Positions 22,226 to 32,900 of a stretch of 64,000 bases of DNA are shown here, one piece after another (within the stretch, counting starts at the first letter, position 1; each line of letters begins with the position of its first letter). The stretch is from Rhytidiadelphus loreus (Eukaryota > Streptophyta > Bryopsida > Hypnales > Hylocomiaceae). The DNA lies in assembly GCA_947034895.1 (NCBI GenBank), contig OX344763.1:73613093-73677092 (forward strand). Reading direction: 5' to 3'. Position numbers and translations under genes: made by a program. Below the pieces are notes generated by a model that was not told the DNA's origin, did not search any database, and was given only the letters and a program-made list of their open reading frames with translations.

Positions 22226-24036
22226 TCCCGTTCTTGTGCGTCGCACAGGGACGTCGCTGCTGGTAAGAAGAAGAGTGTTGAGGAAACCGAAGGAGAAGCA
22301 CGTCCACTTGGGGAGTTGAGGCAATCTCGGCGGGGCCTTGGAGGACAGGGAAGGACGAAGCAACGCACTGGTGGAGCAACGCGGAAAAGTGTGCGCTTTG
22401 CAAACGACATGAGCGCCAACACGGATTCGTCCTCCGAGGCAACGAAGGCCAATGAAGAGTCCATTGCAGCAAGTATGCTCAATTTAGCTATACCTTGTAC
22501 CCATGTGCAGCAGCAGGCCACCTCAGAGGCAGTTGCGCAAGGTAATTTGGCGTCTCGCTCCTTTACATTCCATTTAGGGTTCCTTGAACTGTCTTCAATG
22601 TAGTCGTCTGTTTCTACGGTTTTTTGTGGATTGCGTCACAAACTTCCGATTATGCATATCCGCAAGGGTATGTCCGCGGGCAATTGGCCATTTAGACACA
22701 ACAGACTACGATGTTGCTTTTGTAGAAGCAAAAGCCTTAAACTCTGTTGAAACCCTGACCCCAACTTCCTTCGTGTGTAGAGAATGAAGAGGATGCTCTC
22801 TTTGACTCCACCGACGACAACATGTCAGCAAAGGAAGAAGAGCCCATTCCCCAACCGAAGCGCAAGAGGCGACGAGGGACCACCCTCGAAAGGAAATCTT
22901 CGAACAGAAAAACAGCACCAACATCTGTTATGCAAGATCGAGTTCCGAAAGTGGGAGGCTATCCGCCAAAGACTTTGACATGGGTTTTAGGACACTACAT
23001 GCCATTTGAATCTTCTCAGGGAGTAGCCAATTGGTCAAAGGGCCCTCCGTCCTATGCTCCTGAATGGTCTCGTTCTGGTGCAACGGAGGAGACATATGGG
23101 CACAGGGGAAAGTGCTTCGCTGCCGGGAAGAAAGCCGCTCGCATTGAAGTCCTTGACAATAGCAACATTGATTGCACCTCGGAGGAAAAGAATGCATGGG
23201 ACGAGGCAGTTTGAAATTTTGTTCCAAAAATACTGGACCTCAGCGTAGTGGAGTGGGCCAAGCAAAAGCCCATCACTGTGCAGAAGCTACGGGATGCACT
23301 ACACAGTGAGTTCGAGTACGTGCGAAATCCATTGAGCACGATTGGATTTCGGACAATCATCACAAGGTTCATGAAGTCTGAGCGCTCTCGTCTCAAAGCG
23401 AAATGGCTCAAAGGCAACGAAGGTTGCCCGATTCATGTCAATGGAGAGCAATGGAAGCGTCTGAAGGAATATTGGCAGACGAACGCGTAGAAAAAGAAGT
23501 CTCTGAAGATGGCTAAAGCTTGGAAGTGTGTAGCAAATTACCAGACAGTGGGCAGGAAAGGAGGAGTTGGCAAGGAAGCTGAGCAAGTAAGCACTTGCGT
23601 GCTCTTTGAGAAATTTGCAGAATGTGTGTGTGCATTCCTCTAGCGACAGTAGGGAATGTGTTTCTCGTTTTATGTCCCTTTTGTTTCGAGGCCTATTGTT
23701 TTGTGTATTTGTGACGGTTGTAGTCGTGACGCAGTCGTCAGGAAGTAGTTGTGCAGTTGCCAACTTTTGAGGCACTACTTCTGAAGTGGACCCGAAGTAA
23801 AACTGCAGTGGGAAAGCCGAGCAGTTAGGAGCAATGTCTCTCACGTTCAGTGGCAAACCTCATTTGTTATCTTTAATGCACAGAATGTGGTCGTCCTTTC
23901 CTCTCATAGTTCACTATGCCTCTGTGTATGTTGAGTGCTTTGGGCACAGACCGAGCACACGTGGAGCACTCCAGAAGAAGCAGATGACGTCGCGGGGGGT
24001 AGCGACAGCAATCCAGTGCATGCAGCAGCGGGGTTG
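22226..24036 (+). CDS. Transposase_24 / TNPA-like protein of the CACTA element, three exons seen
   Basis: Exon 1 (5' limit unclear) ends GCGCAAG|GTAATT at 22541. Exon 2 is 22781-23586 and joins in phase to give an ENEEDALFD start; donor GAGCAA|GTAAGC. Exon 3 is 23950-24036 (ACCGAGCAC to GGGTTG|GTAAGT), also in phase. The Lys/Arg-rich PKRKRRRG is a likely nuclear signal. The core has a W-x-L-x3-YWQTNA block followed by KKKSLKMAKAW, matching the Transposase_24 pattern (Trp, aromatic, then a Ser/Lys/Arg-rich helix) and the second copy at 57.8-58.1 kb. TGA at 23212-23214 and TAG at 23488-23490 interrupt exon 2 without a frame change. Known family role: binds subterminal repeats and helps transposition or demethylation (as in Spm TnpA). 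Start codon not located. Confidence 0.65.
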
Positions 24037-24560
24037 GTAAGTACAAAGGAAGGTGGTTGGAAAAATGAGCGGTCTGTGCAATTCACGGTTAGTTTAAACC
24101 GACCATTTATGCGTCATTATCCTGTTCTAATTGGTTCTGCTCCTAGACGGTCGTGGGTTCCTTCTTTGTTTGATTAGAGGACTGTTGTTGCTTGTCATCG
24201 ATACATTTGAGAGGGTCCATGCCCAAGTTCTGTATGATGACTGTGAGTATGTGCTGTTGACGTTTGCAAGTTAGTGTAGCATCATGTGCATGGGAGAATT
24301 GTCTTGGCGAGGCCGGTACACTTATTAAGTGAAGCCAAATGGAATGACAGCGCTTTGTCCATTCAGTATGTTGATTGTCACATTGTAGTCGTCCAGAAGT
24401 CGCACTTCAGTGCCAAATTAGTGATGGAGTCCATATAGAGTCACATTGAAGTCGGACTTCAGTGCCGCGTCAGTGCTGGAGTCCAGATGAAGTCACGTCC
24501 AAGTCATGAATGAGTCACGTTGGAGTCCATACAAGGTAAGGTGTAATTGGAAAGAGTTGT
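23700..24560 (+). repeat. Dispersed GAAGTC/GACTTC/GTAGTC words around the TNPA exons
   Basis: 24,375-24,530 reads as a series of near-repeats of CCAGAAGTCGCACTTCAGTG, GAGTCACATTGAAGTCGGAC, GTCCAGATGAAGTCACGT. The same words are at 23,720-23,770 and 26,800-26,880. They occupy introns and spacers of the CACTA element, consistent with internal transposase-binding sites. Confidence 0.5.
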
Positions 24561-24696
24561 TCTGCATGTGTAGGTGAGAATTGCAGTGGGTTTCAATTCC
24601 TCGAGAAGGTAGAAATAGAGAAAGATGACACCTATAGTGCAGCAGGTCCCTGATTTCCATTGCTGTCGCCTATGTTCCGTATTTGATAGAGTGCAG

Positions 24697-26713
24697 GAGT
24701 AGATGAATTCGTCACGGTCTCGACCATGGCAAGTTGGAAGAGGGACGTTGAGAAGACTCTGAAGGAATTCAACCACACGGCGTCAAAGCAATCCACGGCA
24801 ATCGAGGACCTCCGCTCTATGTTCACGAATTTCATGACTCGGACGGAGCATGCATTGGGTGGCAGCCCCACTCGGTTAAAGTCCGCACTTGAGAATGAGG
24901 ACACGGCCAACAATGTAGAATCGCGGAAGTGTGCTCGCATGCAGTTGGCAATCCGGGCTGAACTCACACTATCCTCCGAAGACGACCTGTCGGTCTTTGT
25001 GCCTCCAAGGCCAACTAAGCAAACCCTGTCGCGGAAGTCAAAAGTGGCAACACGGGGCACGAAAGTGGCAACACGGGGCACTGAGCCTGCACATGAACCT
25101 CAGCCAAGAAGAAGTAACAGACATCACCGCCAGTAAGGCACCTCCACTGCCAACAACTCCGGCACTTCTTGTATCTCCATCCCCGGTTGCTGGGCTCGTA
25201 GTTGAGAACGCTGTCACGGAAACCCAATCAGTGGCACACATTGAGAACTCACTGAAACTTGATGAGGATGATGTTGCCGGCGCCTCACCCGACACCGAGG
25301 ATCTTGGCAACATAACTGAAGACTCACACGTCTACAACATGGAAGAGGAGGACGTTCTGGAAGTCGTAGCAGTCAGAGGCCCAGCATCCATTCAGTCTCC
25401 GTGCATTGAGCATACCCCGACCCCCGTCGAAGAGTTTGGCACAATCCCTGTTGAAAAGCTTGTCGCGCCCCCCGTCGAAGAGCCTACCACGACCCCCGTC
25501 AAACAGCCTACTACGACCCTCGTCGAAGAGCTTGCCGCACCCGTCGTGGAAGACATTGTGCAACCGGTGCATCCTTCCACCCAGGCGGCACACGTGCAGA
25601 AAACACCCATGGAGGTGGGAGCCGAAGTTGCTCCTGCGGTGGATGCTGCACCAGCTTGTACGGCAGTACTTCCTCCGGCAGCCATGCATGGTGCACCCAA
25701 ACCAGCGGAGGCAGCGAGGAAGAGCTCTCGGAAGACGGCTAAGTCTCTAGTGAGGGTACATGCTGCCTCTGGGATACCTCAAAACATGTTCACAAAGGGA
25801 CGTCCAGGAATGATGGGCCGACAAGGGGCAGCACCTCCTACGCATGGGGGGTCCAAGTTAGTTGTGTTCAATGTGCAGGGGACTTTGTTGGATTGTAGCT
25901 TGTTTGCTGAGGCTAATCCCAACAGCAAAATCAGGACCACAACAAAAACAAACCTCCGAAGAGTAGTTCTGAGGCCTTGGCTGAGGCCATTTTTATCCCG
26001 ATGTTTTGGTCAGTTTACAGTGGCGTTCTGGGGTAGCAAGAGCACATCCTTCATGGAAGATGTAGTCCCTGCAATGATGGAAGGTCCATTGAGGGGACCG
26101 AATTTTGAACCCTTGTTTGAGTGGTCCGGTAAACAGTGTGAGTTCTTTGATGGTGGAGATGGAGCAGCGACTAGTTGGGGGAAGAATTTATCCAGAGTTT
26201 ATGCAGAGTGGCCCGAGTTTAATACGGACAACACAGTTATCGTAGACAATAAACTGTGTAGGGTCGGGTGCAATCCTACTACGAATGTCATTGTGAATAT
26301 TCCCTTCTATGTCACGGAAATGTCAACGTTGTCCGACGACAAAGATTATTTGAAGTTGTTTCTATAGCCGCTCTTGGAGGCCCTACATGCTTGCCCAGAC
26401 GTGCCTGCGTTTCGTTCCAAGTACCCGGCACTACTAAACGAATGCAGTGATGACATGATTACTAAACACCGACAGGGATCCTCCTATGATTTTCTTGATA
26501 TCGTGGAAGGTGAGGGGACCAGCGGCGCAGGAGTCGCATTCTGTGAATGTCCCCTCACCTTTACATGAGCAGAATGTCTAACTGCTAGAGTTTGTTTGTG
26601 CAGGAGAAGCAGCCAGCGCGGGAGACAAGGGAGAAGGTACCAACCGTGACGGCAAAGAGGCGTGAGGCTCCGTCGAAGAAGGTGCCGCACTGAACCCCAA
26701 TGCAGCGAAGTAG
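24697..26713 (+). CDS. CACTA-carried fusion: coiled coil, Pro-rich repeats and degenerate FCP1-like (HAD) domain
   Basis: The frame opens near GTGCAG|GAGTAGATG (24,690s). An N-terminal coiled coil (MASWKRDVEKTLKEF onward, 24,726) leads to a basic tail with a 21-bp duplication. A one-base frame change lies around 25,085-25,130. Next come a Pro/Val/Glu-rich 8-residue repeat region (25,410-25,550) and an FCP1-like domain (25,856-26,365). That domain has VVFNVQGTLL in place of DxDx(T/V), FWGSKS for motif II, RPWLRPFL, and TVIVDNK in place of the DD motif. Both catalytic Asp of motif I and one of motif IV are therefore missing, so phosphatase activity is not expected. TAG at 26365-26367 is followed by an open frame to GAAG|GTGAGG (26,509). 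The next exon starts 26604 in phase, has TGA at 26663-26665, and ends at TAG 26711-26713. Related to the gene at 2236-3135. Confidence 0.65.
25034..25081 (+). repeat. 21-bp tandem duplication in coding sequence
   Basis: AAAGTGGCAACACGGGGCAC occurs twice, 21 bp apart, giving a KVATRGT duplication in frame. It lies just before the suspected frame change. Confidence 0.85.
25410..25560 (+). repeat. Degenerate 24-bp coding repeat (PVEE-type octapeptide)
   Basis: About six units related to CCCGTCGAAGAGCCTACCACG encode PVEEFGTI, PVEKLVAP, PVEEPTTT, PVKQPTTT, LVEELAAP and VVED. They form a low-complexity linker before the FCP1-like domain. Confidence 0.75.
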
Positions 26714-27257
26714 ATGTAGTTTTTTTTGCTTCCTTAGGCTTTGCCAGAGACTTGGAGGTCGTTAGTTAGTGGAAGTTACATAGGAGTCGGGTCAAAGTAC
26801 CACGGCAGTGTCATGACAGTCATATGTGTGTAGAAGTCGTACTGAAGTCACATTGTAGTGAAGTCGGAGTTCCGAAGGGCCAACGGATGAAGTGAGCATG
26901 ATGAGGGATGCTTGTTGGCATTTTAAAAAGACGCAGACCCCAATGAAAGTAAGTCATCCTCCACCTGGAATTATAGGTGGCGTTTTCTGGTGTTTGACCT
27001 CGTCCATGCAATGAACCATCTGGAGGTGCACCGCAAACCACAAAGGGAATGACAGGTTTGTGGTCCTTGGTTGGTTGGAGGGGGGTGTCATAGGAAGGGC
27101 CAGTCATCTCCTTGTCGCATTCAAGTCATAGCGTAGGGAAAATGGTCATGGATAGAAATCAACGTGAAGTTCTTTTGTTCTCGCTGCGAAGTGACAGGGT
27201 CCCCAGACGTCCTTGCATTTGTGATGTCATTGTAGTGATTGTATCTTCACAAGATTT

Positions 27258-27545
27258 CCTGACGCATGGCCCTCGCAGGACTACATCGGTGATGAAGTCT
27301 TTCTATTCAATCCACAGGCTGTGAAGCAGAAAGTGGCGAAGGGCACAATTAGCGGACTTCCAGGAGAACAGAAGTTCCACTTCAAAGACATTGCAGATCC
27401 ATGGCTGAAGGTGGACGTAACTGAGATCTTGACGAAGCGAGTACCGCTAATGGTCCCTATGCCTAATGCGGATCAAGAATTCGTTGAAGACGCGATGGGG
27501 ACGTGCGCACTATGGCACGGCAAGTACGTTAAGTTCACCACTTGA
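27258..27545 (+). CDS. C-terminal exon of a TNPA-type protein (DUF8039-like)
   Basis: The exon follows a TTCACAAG acceptor-like site near 27,257 and runs to TGA at 27543-27545. An inner CAATCCACAG at 27,318 is an alternative acceptor. It reads FPDAWPSQDYIGDEVF, then KGTISG, a middle V-V-DV block and ends AMGTCALWHGKYVKF. The pattern (A-x-G, a hydrophobic V-V pair, then a Gly and a Trp near the end) resembles the C-terminal DUF8039 module of plant Ptta/En-Spm proteins; this is from memory and needs a profile search. It lies downstream of the FCP1-like gene on the same strand. Confidence 0.5.
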   Translation, partial: PDAWPSQDYIGDEVFLFNPQAVKQKVAKGTISGLPGEQKFHFKDIADPWLKVDVTEILTKRVPLMVPMPNADQEFVEDAMGTCALWHGKYVKFTT

Positions 27546-28518
27546 AGCAACTTTCTTGATTTCAGGAGATGAATTTGCAAGAGGGAGTTATGGTAGCCTA
27601 TGTAGAAGGTAGAACTGCAAGGGATGTGGTTGTGAATGTGGACAATTTCTACAGTGCTCTTTTTTTGTAGACATGCAGAACTCCTCTTTTCGCATTGCTA
27701 TTGTTAAGAGGGATGCTTTGCTTGATGAGTAAGTCTTGTTGTTTGTGTCCACTGTGTGTTGTGAATGAAATGTGGGGTTCAACTGTAGTATTATGTGAAT
27801 GTGGCCATTGTGAGTGTGGGCAATGGTATTCCATATTTTGCGAAATCTGTCATGTCTGTCTGAAATTGTAGCAAGCACTATGACCATCACAACAGTAGGT
27901 GAACTATTGCACGACTATACAGCCTAGATTGTTTGGTGAATAAACCAAATGGAAACCAAAGTCGTACTGCCAGACGACTATAGAAAGAGTATTCCAAAAC
28001 CAATGCCCTCTTCTAATTGTCTATAAGCACTATATTGTGACTGGAACGCAACTTGTAAATGACAACTGAAATCGCACTTCCGACTGAGCCTCGACTACGG
28101 CATGACTTGGTCCCAACCAGCAGTAAAGCTATCCAGACAGCTGATGTGGCAATCCACATCAGAATTGTAAGGGTCCACGTCAACTAAAATGGAATGGACA
28201 CGTGCATGTCCACCTCAGATTTTTCTTGGGTACTTTGCAACTACAAAATGACTGCCAAATGACTAGCCACGTAGGATCGGTGAAGGACTTGCCGAACCTC
28301 AACCTTCTTCATCCATCTTTAACTATCTTTTTTACTTACAAAGAAAAAGATGGTGATACTATATGTTCTAGTCACGTAGATTTTAGCTCAATGACAATGA
28401 CAGTTTCACGACTGCGCCGGTAACAGTCATTTGGGAGTCATTTGTTGAATAAATGACTTCTAGCAGTTGTAAAACTGTCATTTATCGCAGTCATTTATGT
28501 TACCACTTTCTTGTAGTG
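27546..28518. other. Right subterminal region of the CACTA element
   Basis: No gene seen. 28,230-28,500 has many AGTCATTT/AAATGACT words leading into the terminal inverted repeat; 27,950-28,110 has GTCGTACTGCCAGACGAC-like words. Confidence 0.5.
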
Positions 28519-29524
28519 TTACCTTGGGCAACTGGCGATCCGGTGATGCTCCTACCAGCTTCCCGATCTTCTCGAGTGTAATCTGCTTACACTCCCAGTC
28601 AACACGGATGTCAACGATGGCTAACACCAGAGTGTTGAAGAGGTCAGTCGAGCTACCTTCTCCAGTTACCGATTTCTTGTCCGGTTTCCATTCCGGTTCT
28701 GCTGGCTCCCTGGTCGGTGTACCTCTCCCGTGTGGAGGCGTTATCTTCTGCCTCTTCACCCGCTTCAACTGCTCATCCTCGTCCTCCGTGTCTTCTTCTT
28801 CAGTTTCCGTCCCTTTGTCTTCCGGTTCTTCGTCGGTCTCCGACTCCCCGTACTTCAGAATGGACTCTTGAGCTCTCCAGGTCTTCTCCTCCGTCTCCGT
28901 CAGGACCTGATCATGGTGATACAAGTGAAGGAGATAGGGAGAGAGAGGTGTTGGCCTACTCTTCCCTATCCTGGGTACCAGATTGTTCACCAGGTCACTT
29001 AGTACCTGGGCCCAATCCGCCTTTCACTGATCGGAAAGCGCACCGAAGATTGTATTTCCGAGGGTCATTGTTACCCTCGTCGGCCACTCCGGATGGAATA
29101 TCGGAATCAGGAACTTGAGTAGGTTCCGGTTCCGCTCATCCACGCAATCGTCCACCGCGAATCCGTCCTTCGGGTTGGCTGGTTCCGCAAATTTCCCCTT
29201 AATGTACTCGTCCTTCTGGCTGGCGGTACTTGAACCCCGTGACCGGAAACCGTATACTTCCCTCCACTTGTCTTCCGTCCAGCGGCTTGGGTTGCCTCTG
29301 ACGGTGTTGTCAAAGGCGTTCGAGACTTTCTCCAATATCTCCCGAATGACCTTCCCCTCCTTAAACCCCCAGGGTTTATCTATCAGACCCGCGCAACCCA
29401 AAGTGGCGAGATCCTCCATGAGAGTGGCCTTTTCCGGTTCCCGTGAGGGGATGACCGGAATCACCTTCTTCAGTTTGATCTCCGCCGTGGCTATGCTTTG
29501 TCTGGGCCTACGTAACTGCGGCAT
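28519..29524 (-). pseudogene. 5' half of copy B gag-like gene, cut by the CACTA insertion
   Basis: ATG at 29524 starts a 166-residue frame with LATLGCAGLIDKPWGF, RGNPSRWTEDKWREVYGF and ITVTLAN-equivalent VTMTLGNTIFGAL, closely matching copy A. An in-frame TGA at 29026-29024 interrupts, and the same frame continues with SPYLLHLYHH, a long acidic TEEEDTEDEDEQ stretch and a basic segment up to the insertion at 28,521. The missing continuation resumes at 15,643. The copy A sequence runs uninterrupted across the corresponding point, which confirms where the CACTA entered. Confidence 0.65.
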
Positions 29525-29699
29525 GGACGCACTCTGCTCAAAACACTTACCGATTCTACCTTCCTTTCCACTCCTAGCCGCACGTCCCGTATCTCACTTT
29601 CCCTCACAACGCATAACCGGAAAGTGACAAATTTGCAACTGCGGATTTCCAACCCCGCAACGCACAATAGTCAATAATTTCACTCTTCCTCACAGATAT

Positions 29700-29815
29700 G
29701 ACAGAAAACCCAACTAGACAGCACAACAGCAGCTCCAGCAGCGAGAGGGCTCCTACACATAGGGTTTGAAAAAGGAGAACTAACTGGCAGGGCGCTCCCT
29801 TATATACTGCCGGTG
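29700..29815 (-). promoter_or_regulatory. TATA-type promoter of copy B element
   Basis: On minus, CAGTATATAAGGGAGCGC (TATA at about 29,806-29,800) lies about 280 bp before the ATG at 29,524, in the position of an element promoter. A GAATCGGTAAGTGTTTTGAG donor-like site sits just before the start codon. Confidence 0.5.
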
Positions 29816-29824
29816 CCGCCAAAT

Positions 29825-29990
29825 TAGGTCATCATTAACTAATCCGGTTACCTTATCCAGTTGCCTTATCCGGTTAACCTAATCCGGTCAGAATTCTTCC
29901 GGTCCCGAACTATTCCGGTTCAGACTTATTATCCGGTTAGCTACCTTACTTCATTCCTGTCCTAAATTCCGGTTCTTACTTATCTGTAAA
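29825..29990 (-). repeat. Array of short TTATCCGGTTA-type words upstream of the copy B promoter
   Basis: About ten ATCCGGTT/TTCCGGT words occur in roughly 160 bp (for example CTAATCCGGTTACCTTATCC, TTATCCGGTTAACCTAATCC). They are directly repeated at irregular 10-20 bp spacing, immediately upstream of the TATA box. Confidence 0.7.
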
Positions 29991-32900
29991 CCGGATAGGA
30001 GTTCCTGCCAAGAACTTCTGATCCAAATTTTTAGATAACTTAAGAAAAAACCAAAAATCACGTTGCGACAAGGGTCGAAAGCGGCCGAAGCTATTGTTGA
30101 ATGCCAACCGCAAAACCCGCACGATGTGTGCCGGCTTCCTCTGCGTCACTTGACCTGCTAGGAGTATTCGCCTGACCTTGTCGGCCTCTTCGTCTACAAC
30201 CACGCAGCACCCAATTAAGGACCAAAAAATGAAACCCACACGAGAAACACTAAAATACTAGCACACATGATTGGTGTGAAGGCTATTCTTCTATGATAGA
30301 CTCACCGTCGTGACGCCAAGGCACGGGTGGAAGCTTGCGGAAGACATTAGCCTGCGACACGACCCACCAGATTGGGCACCAGTCCCAAGTGTAGGATTCG
30401 CGCAGAAACGCAATGTCGCGCCTGAACTTATGCACGGCATTCTCGACTAGTCGGTCCTTCTACGCTTGCAACTTCTTCTTCTGATCTTCATGATTTCTAC
30501 AGTTTCGGAGATACTCCAAATACGCTACAAACATCTCAATTTCCTGCGGCGGCTTTCCGTACTTGACACTATGGCAAATTCCCACCAAGGCACGGTCTAT
30601 GTGCTTCCTCACAGTAGGGTAGTCCTCCGCTTGTGCACAACGCCAACTTTAAGTCAACCCTATATTATGCTTTCGTCACCTCCGTCAACAATGTAGTGAA
30701 CACCAAACGTTTTTCACAAACATTGGTCGACCTCCCACTTAAACACAACTCTGACGCAAATGCTACAAGGCACACTGACCTTGGCCTCACAAGCCCACCA
30801 CACGGCCGCGGCCTTCATCTGATTCTAGAAAGTCTTCGAGTCCCATGCTTTCGCAAAGGAACACTTGAACTCCTCCGCCGTCTACGCTTCGAAGTCCCAA
30901 CCCAGAAGTTCTAGCCTTGCCTTCAACAGATGAAAGAATGCGGGAGCTGGAACAGATGCCGGTTTAGTAGCCTTCGGGTACTTCGCGGCACCCAGATCCG
31001 CCTCTAATGTGGCCTTCGCCCGCACGTCCTCCTCGTCCAGTCGGAGTCGTTCAACACGTCCAGCACCCCGAATCTCACTGTCCGCATACGCAACAGTGAA
31101 AACCGGTGACCCTAAACCGCACATCCAGTATCGCCTGAGTTTGGCATCTCTTCTGCACTTCGGATCCGCCGGCAATGTCTGTTGTTGCTGAATGGCTTTA
31201 GTCTGACTCTCTCGTTGTGGGCGCGGCTTTGGCGCTTCTTGTTCGTCTACTCGCAAGCTAGGGCACTGTTCCCCGTCGCGATTCTGAGTTCCCAGTGTTC
31301 TCGCCTGAACGGGACTTTGCGGCTGCACTGGGGTTCCGGCTTGTTGTTCTTGCATGAGCGTTTTTTCTTCGTCTTCCCCCTCCTCGCTTCCTAGAACCAC
31401 TAGGTCCGTTCTTGTGCTTGTCTGTTGTGTTGCATTTGTTACTTTAGTGTTCTCCTGTGCTCCAGGAACGGCCTTTACGCATCTCCCTATAATTATGACT
31501 GCCCTGCCTGTGCACGTTGATTCTCCCACTAAATGCTGCGTTCCTTGCACGAAATCTGAAACTTCTCTCGCGCCGGTTCTATCGCCTACCTTGCGCGCTG
31601 CCGCCACACACATCTACTGTCTTTGAACTGCGGCCAAGTCCTCTTCTGGCTTTTCGTCGATAGGCACGTCCTTACGCGTTGCAGGTAGTGTGTTCTAATG
31701 TGTTTGCGCGGGCGTTCCTGCTAATTCTCCCGTTTTGGTTACTGCTATTCTCGTATGGACTGCATCTCCGGAAATTTGTCAGGTTTCCGCTGCAGCAAAG
31801 GCCACTTCACAAACACCTCCATCCTTCGCCTCGTCCTATCGCGCTGCAATTGGGGCGTTGTCTGGTTTTTGAAGTGTCTCTCGTTCATCTTCTGCACTTG
31901 GGGTGCCTTCCCCGGCCTATATCAGTCCATCCGTTATCGTCTGCTATGTTTCACCGCCTACACCTGCAGCAAATAGGCCCTTGACCGCAGGTGCTGACTT
32001 CTTCGGTGTCATCTTGAACTCATACGGGTTGTTTTCGTCGAAGTCGTCCTCTCCAACCGGGCTCCTAAAAGCCGCTGTATCCACCGGACTGTACACGTCG
32101 TCTGTAGCGTCGCCAAGCGTCTGCACGCTTTCCATTGGGTCTAGCAGCCATGCGGGATCAATGTTTCCTCCTCCGCCTACTAAATACTGTGTCTTCCTTT
32201 TTTTCACCTAGGGGTTGGCTTCGTCCTAATCTGAGTTTGATCAAGCACAAACCAAACAACCCTTAGGCACTTTCTTCATTGCAGCCCTCGTTCGGAGAGT
32301 CCAAGTCTTCCGTTCTTGATCCGGGTGTCCTCCCCTTGCGAGCGCCTCGACCGTTAATGGTCCGCCTACGCACCTCTGAGTGCAGTCTCCTGTTCCAGCA
32401 TTGTCACTGAGTGCCTGCACGCCGGCTGCAGCTTGGTTTACTTCCGCATCGCTGTTCTCTTCTTGCCGAGTTTCACTATTCGGCGTTGGTGCGCGCCCCG
32501 CCGATTTCACCCCGTCCACCGCTGTCCGCGCGCTCCTGGCCCTTGTCGGCACTAATTGCCTTGTGCCCCTGGTAGTGTCTTCCCCTCCCCGACTCCTGGC
32601 CCTTGTTTGTGGACCTTGCCCTAAGTCTGCGCTACTGTCCTCCCCTCCCCGACTCCTGCGGTCCATCTTCGTCTTTCCACTATCCGCCCTCGTTCGCAGC
32701 GTCACTGTAGTCCTTCCGACAGCCCGGTCCAGAACTACATCCTCCTTCCCTTTCCGGATCATCTCTGAAGACTTGCCTTGTCCGATGCCTTGGTCTGGAT
32801 AGGGAAGGAGTTGCTGCGGCTTCCCACGCTGGTCCTTCACAGCAGGACACTGGGATTTCCAACGGTGTTTGTTTAGACGTACCTTACCCTTGAAGGTTTT

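Larger units (their letters stand above)
15644..28518 (-). mobile_element. Complete CACTA (En/Spm-like) DNA transposon, 12,875 bp, TSD TTA
   Basis: The left end reads CACTACAAGAAAATGG and the right end, reverse-complemented, CACTACAAGAAAGTGG. Both are followed within about 20 bp by ATAAATGACTGC. TTA is duplicated at 15641-15643 and 28519-28521. Internally it carries a Tnp2/DUF4218/DUF4216 transposase on minus and TNPA-like genes on plus. Subterminal and internal regions are full of GAAGTC/GACTTC and AGTCATTT words in both orientations, as expected for transposase-binding arrays of this superfamily. It is inserted in the gag-like gene of copy B, so it is younger than that element. Orientation is given by the transposase. 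Confidence 0.95.

Noticed and set aside
22165..23856. Minus-strand frames of 90-185 codons opposite the TNPA-like gene
   Set aside because: The plus strand has matching exon phases, splice sites and the Transposase_24 pattern; the minus frames are shadows.
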